From Chrysomallon squamiferum (taxonomy: Eukaryota > Mollusca > Gastropoda > Neomphalida > Peltospiridae): DNA of 64,000 nucleotides. A program made the translations under genes and the position numbers. Each line of letters starts with the position of its first letter. Position 1 is the first letter of the stretch. Shown here piece by piece: positions 60,017 to 64,000 of this stretch. The notes under the pieces are model-generated. The model worked only from the letters and a program-made list of their open reading frames with translations. It searched no databases and was not told where the DNA came from. Where the stretch lies: NCBI GenBank assembly GCA_012295275.1, contig CM022677.1, positions 15,534,970 to 15,598,969 of the forward strand. Reading direction: 5' to 3'.

Positions 60017-62055
60017 ATGAAAGATAACGAACAACAGAAAGAAGAAGAGGAAGAAGAAGAACGTTACTTATACATATTAATCGTTTTAATGCACAAAGGA
60101 AAACGTGTATTGGATAAAAAGGAAGTTACTCGTCTTTGGGCAATAGCATAATCTAAAGTATTAAATATATTACAACAGTTAAATGTGTCTAGGGATCAAG
60201 CTCAAGAAATCTGGTTACAGATTCGACGTAGATATCCAGATTTGCAAATACCGAATTCAGAGTTCTATTCGGCAACACATAATCTTTGGCAAGAATATAA
60301 CAATACTGAAGATTCGAACGAAGAGGACACTTTTGATTCGCCTTTATTCTCAGAAGACAACTGAAGACAAACAAAAGAAACAATGAAAAGGCACAAAGAA
60401 GAACCAATAAACCCACCACCAAATAAGAAACGTAAAGAAAATCCAGTTATCTACAACAGTATCTGAAGATGTTGTAGAAAACACTAGAGCGAAAGGAACG
60501 TATCTACAACCAGAAGAAAGTGTGATGGATCCTGATTCGGTCACAGGAAACGAAGTCACTCCAACTGTGCAAGGAGCACCTATGTTCTCTATCACAGATT
60601 TGGAGGAACAACAACAGCGGCTAATCCTAAGTATATCAAAGTAAAAAGAACATTTAAACGTAAATTTACTAGAGTTTAAATTTTACTAAATTAAGAAAAG
60701 CAGAAATGAATATTCTGTATAACGGCGTAGATCAAATAGGTTGGCCCAATGCTATTGGAGATCCATCCGTATGTAAATTTACTTTTAATCATGGTGGTCA
60801 TATAATACCTTATTGGTATAAACAAGCTAGTACTAAACCTGAAGATTGGAATTTACAAGATGAATTTGTAGGTTATAGTATTAAAAAGTTTGGATTCAAT
60901 ATTAATAATGATTCATGTTTTAAACAATAATAAGGCTGATCCTAATGAAGTTCCTGCTATGGCTCCACCAAATGCTAGAGTGTGGACTTTTACTGATACC
61001 AACAAAAAATACAGGTGATTATAGTCATAATAATTTATTTAGAGATGAAGAATGTATGGATCAAACCGATGAGCGAAGTATCAAGGTACAACCTGATAGA
61101 AATATTTATTTGCCACGTAATATAGGAATGCAGGTTTAAAATAATGCTTGGACACTGATTGGTGATAATATAAAAATGTACATAACTGACACCTAATTAT
61201 ATTTATGATTTAAAAAAACATGACGGTTACATAGAAACTGTAATTAGTGCAGGAGGGTTTGCCTTAGATTATGAATGTAAAGATGCTCCTCTAGTATTAT
61301 TTCAGTCAAGTTGCTGGTAACGTAAATTGGAGTAATTATCAATTTAGTAATGAAAGTGCAAAATATTTTGAAGTGTGGCCAACGGATGAAATAACAGTAA
61401 CTGATACCACTCAACATCCAATGGGAAAAGCTATGACAGGTTATTTTAATCATCAGAATCAAAATGTTGATTATAAAGCATGTTTTCAGAATTTAGTTAG
61501 GTGAACCAGCAATGGCAAATGATAGTATCAAAATAAATTGATAAAAAAAGGTGTGACAGCAAATGATACAAGTGATCAAAATGTCAAAACAGAAATGGAC
61601 GGAAGTCATCGTAGAACATATGACTGTAACAGACCACCAATGTTTTTAATAAGTATTTATCCGGATGTTGAAAGAACAACTAATTATCACGCTAATCTTC
61701 AAATAACGCATTATAGTGAAGTAGAGTTCATAGTTAGGACTGGTATGTGTCCTAAATACATTCCTATTGGACTTGGTGGTTGCCCTGGTGTTATGAGAGG
61801 AATGTTTATACTGTGGTTGCTGGTAAAAAAGATAATATAAAACATACAGAACAAGAACATTTTTTATCTGAAAAGTCTAAACAATATTTCGAGAGAATTA
61901 AAAAATCTTGGCAACTACGAACAGACGCTCCAATATGGGATAATTGGAATAGAAGAAAACCTAGTCGGCGGTTGTTTTGGCCTATACATGGTGTTTATGT
62001 TGATAGGACTGTACCTGTCGTTGGAAATGAAAATGATTGGAAATATCCTTTATAA
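60017..62055 (+). pseudogene. Endogenous parvovirus-like (densovirus-type) capsid gene, decayed
   Basis: About 2 kb of collinear plus-strand fragments with coding-like composition. The left part (60017-60643) has an acidic start, a basic NPPPNKKRKE patch resembling a nuclear signal, and a Gln/Glu-rich end. The next part (60706-60930) has a pattern typical of parvovirus capsid proteins: a short motif HIIPYW, then PEDW about 12 residues later, and a Gly-Tyr-x-Ile/Asn end. Near the C-terminal part (61640-61735) the RPPMFLISIYP segment and alternating hydrophobic strand fit the last capsid beta strands. It ends at TAA 62053-62055. Breaks: stops at about 60149 and 60362, and shifts near 60390-60450, 60930, 61015, 61140-61190, 61310, 61500 and 61840. 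No helicase (NS1) gene is in the window. Old, non-functional copy; the family call rests on pattern recognition only. Confidence 0.55.
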
Positions 62056-62280
62056 ATTTCATTAAAATTAATTTTATTAATAACTATATTGTTATTTAAT
62101 ACAAAATTAATTTATTATATATTACATAAAATAAGGTTTAAACGAAGAGCTTAGTTTTGGACAATATTTAATTCTTCATTATTATTACTTTTTAAATTGA
62201 ATAAAATGTATTCTGTTTTTATTTATGTATTTATTTATTTATTATTATTATTATTGATAAAGCAAAATGTAATTTTAGTG
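62056..62280. other. AT-rich spacer with TTTA repeat
   Basis: Between the viral remnant and the next promoter-like region. (TTTA)n/(TTA)n at 62219-62255. Confidence 0.6.
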
Positions 62281-62299
62281 ATGAGCTCATCTATATTTA

Positions 62300-62436
62300 G
62301 TCGACGTCAGAAAGTCGAAGCCGATTGGTCAATTTGAATATTACGTCATTGGCAACAAGGCAACTAGCAACTAGACAATTAGCAACAAAAGTCAGCTGCA
62401 GTTGTGTTTATAAAGCGAACACAAAAAAAAAAAAAA
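62300..62436 (+). promoter_or_regulatory. Promoter-like region with CCAAT, CRE-like and GCAAC repeats
   Basis: GC-richer than its flanks. Contains gacgtcag (62303), an inverted CCAAT box in gattggtca (62323), ttacgtcatt (CRE-like, 62341-62350), then four GCAAC half-sites (ggcaac, ggcaac, agcaac, agcaac between 62351 and 62386), which resemble RFX X-box half-sites, and tttataaag at 62407-62415. The TATA-like box is only about 22 bp before the first ATG, so if used it would put the start of transcription at or after that ATG. Function inferred from sequence only. Confidence 0.45.
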
Positions 62437-63071
62437 ATGAAGTGGTTATCTTGGTGCTGCCCGTGTGTCAAGCGTCGAAGACATAAAAGAAAATTCAGAA
62501 AAATGATTGAGGCTAAACAAGAAGTGCTAAGTGGTATTAACTATGAATTCAAATAGATGGTAATTTACAAGTATAAATAGGCAGACAAGTATGTCAGGTG
62601 ACTAATTACAAATATCGCCCGTTTCTACAATGTCAAAAGATAATATATGTGTTAAACGTACATTATATAACTGTAATCACAAATAATAAAATAATAATCT
62701 AAACCCAAAAATAACAAACAATAACATATTAATATAAAACTTTATCTAATTGTTTACTATTTGCAGATATTATTTTGGAGGACCTGGAGGAAACCGTGAT
62801 TGAGTTGAATTTGGTATCGGACGCGTACACTAGCGAGGTGGAGAAACTGTTAACACTCTGGGAATACCGCATCGGGGAATACCATCTGAATATTGCTGAA
62901 TGCATGGACCATCCAAAGTTTAATCTGTTTAAATAATTTGATTTGTTCTGGCGAAGCAACGAAGATATGCGAGCTGAGCTATACGCACTTCGAAAGCCGC
63001 CAAAACGCTACTACGAGCTTCTCAGAAAGAACAAAGAGTTGTGCAATATTCTCACAGATTTATTGTATTAG
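62437..63071 (+). CDS. Small two-exon gene: Cys/basic N-terminus plus helical region, one in-frame stop
   Basis: Exon 1 at 62437-62533 begins MKWLSWCCPCVKRRRHKRKF, a Cys cluster followed by a polybasic patch, as in palmitoylated, membrane-attached proteins, then MIEAKQEVLS. The donor GTATTA leaves phase 1; acceptor ttttgcag-type (tatttgcag) at 62766 joins to give Asp. Exon 2 (62767-63071) reads ILEDLEETVIELNLVSD, SEVEKLLTLWEYRIGEYHL and AECMDHPKF, then TAA at 62934-62936. The same frame continues open for 44 more codons (FDLFWRSNEDMRAEL, KRYYELLRKNKELCNILTDL) to TAG at 63069. So the product is 88 residues, or about 133 if TAA is a mutation or read through. GC content is well above background. 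No family recognised. Without splicing exon 1 stops after 39 codons. Confidence 0.5.
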
Positions 63072-64000
63072 AACAAAACTTTGATCTGTCTGTCAGTCTC
63101 CTTTCCTTAGGTTCTTCTACAATAGAAAACAGACTTTACTCTCTGTAAAATTACTAATTGTGTTATATTTCTTTTTACTTTTCCTCTGTTGGCTACAATT
63201 TTATTTCACGGGAGCATTAATTTCATTATTTATTATCTATTTATAAGTCAATATTATTTATTTATTTATTTATTTATTTATTGCTTTATTTCTTGCTTTA
63301 TTTCTTTAGTTAATTAGATTTTTTTTTTTGTTGTTGTATCTTAACGTAACATACATTCTGTACCACTTATCAGTTTAAACTGAATAAAAAGCCATTACTA
63401 AACATATTCTTTCATTATTTGTATGTATGTATAGATATACATACATACACACTATAAACACATGCCTGCATACATACCCACGTGCATCGAAAAAATACCC
63501 ACATATACACTCAAACACATAAACACTCATACAAACATACATTGGCTCATGGTATATTTGTGATGCATATGTTATAGAAAAAAGTATTTATTTATTTATT
63601 TATTTATTTTTATAGTTTTAAAAATTAGTTATAGTTGTTATTATTCAGTTTCTGTTAAGTCACACTGCACACTGGATATAACTGAAATTCATTCACAGAT
63701 AAAGCACTGAGGATTTGTAATGCTACATAATATACATTTATCTAAGAAAACAAGTAAACTGTAATCTGTCTCTTAAAATAAAACAGCTGAAAGAAACATT
63801 TCTTCATTCTTTGATGTATGGGCCAGTGATAAGTGTCTATCTATGTTTCAATGTGTGCATGAGTAAGTACTTGTGTAAGTCTGTATGCATGTTTATTTGT
63901 GTATTTGAGGTATGTGTTTTTATATGTATTTATGCATGTGTATCTGTGTGAGTTTATATTATGTGCATTTGAGTGTGTATATACTTGTGTAAGTCTGTAT
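63072..64000. other. Noncoding DNA with simple repeats
   Basis: Presumed 3' region of the small gene, including AATAAA within actgaataaaaagcc near 63382. (ATTT)n at 63255-63285 and 63582-63612, CATA/CACA repeats at 63425-63535, and a GTAT/GTGT-rich end at 63840-64000. No gene. Confidence 0.6.

Noticed and set aside
62729-62959. 76-codon minus-strand frame over exon 2 of the small gene
   Set aside because: No exon borders; the plus strand has matching splice phase and better composition.

Overview
This is an AT-rich, repeat-dense stretch of an animal nuclear genome, almost certainly an invertebrate and probably a mollusc. The reasons are: split genes with GT..AG introns, extracellular CUB and thrombospondin type 1 (TSP1) exons, a prolyl 4-hydroxylase retrocopy, a hAT transposon, an old parvovirus-like insertion, very many microsatellites, and repeated use of the motif GAGTTATCTCCCTT (reverse AAGGGAGATAACTC), which I remember as common in molluscan noncoding DNA. 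The phylum call is an inference. There are no long intact single-exon genes. Most long open frames are translated microsatellites.

Layout: 1-4.4 kb is noncoding with microsatellites and a tandem repeat. 4.7-8.8 kb (-) holds decayed exons of an unrecognised acidic/coiled-coil protein; an inverted copy lies at 31.9-33.7 kb (+) and a third set of related exons at 54.7-55.9 kb (+). An assembly gap is at 9451-9650. 11.6-13.4 kb holds a copy of a dispersed repeat (here 'R1') and a foldback repeat. 15.5-19.2 kb is a repeat block ('C') with inverted copies at 44.2-45.8 and 27.2-27.9 kb. 19.9-20.0 kb (-) has a possible last exon with an acidic 13-residue repeat. 22.5-24.4 kb (-) holds the last three exons of a CUB-transmembrane protein with two PPPY motifs. 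24.8-30.9 kb is foldback, tandem and microsatellite DNA. 36.6-37.9 kb is a 67-68 bp satellite. 40.8-42.4 kb (-) is a prolyl 4-hydroxylase alpha retropseudogene, with a second fragment at 57.1 kb. 49.14-51.81 kb is a complete but broken hAT element with a perfect 8-bp target duplication. 52.2-54.3 kb (+) holds three TSP1 exons, only the middle one intact. 60.0-62.1 kb (+) is a decayed parvovirus-like capsid gene. 62.4-63.1 kb (+) is a small two-exon gene with a Cys/basic N-terminus that I cannot assign.

How it fits together: there is no pathway or operon logic. The genes appear to be fragments of separate families embedded in duplicated, often inverted, blocks. Two block pairs (25.6/35.7 kb and 15.5-17.3/44.2-45.8 kb) share nearly the same inversion axis near 30.7 kb, with a third pair (13.3/48.75 kb) near 31.05 kb, suggesting an old large palindrome or an inverted duplication broken up by later insertions. 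The best candidates for functioning genes are the CUB-transmembrane gene, the middle TSP1 exon and possibly the small gene at 62.4 kb.
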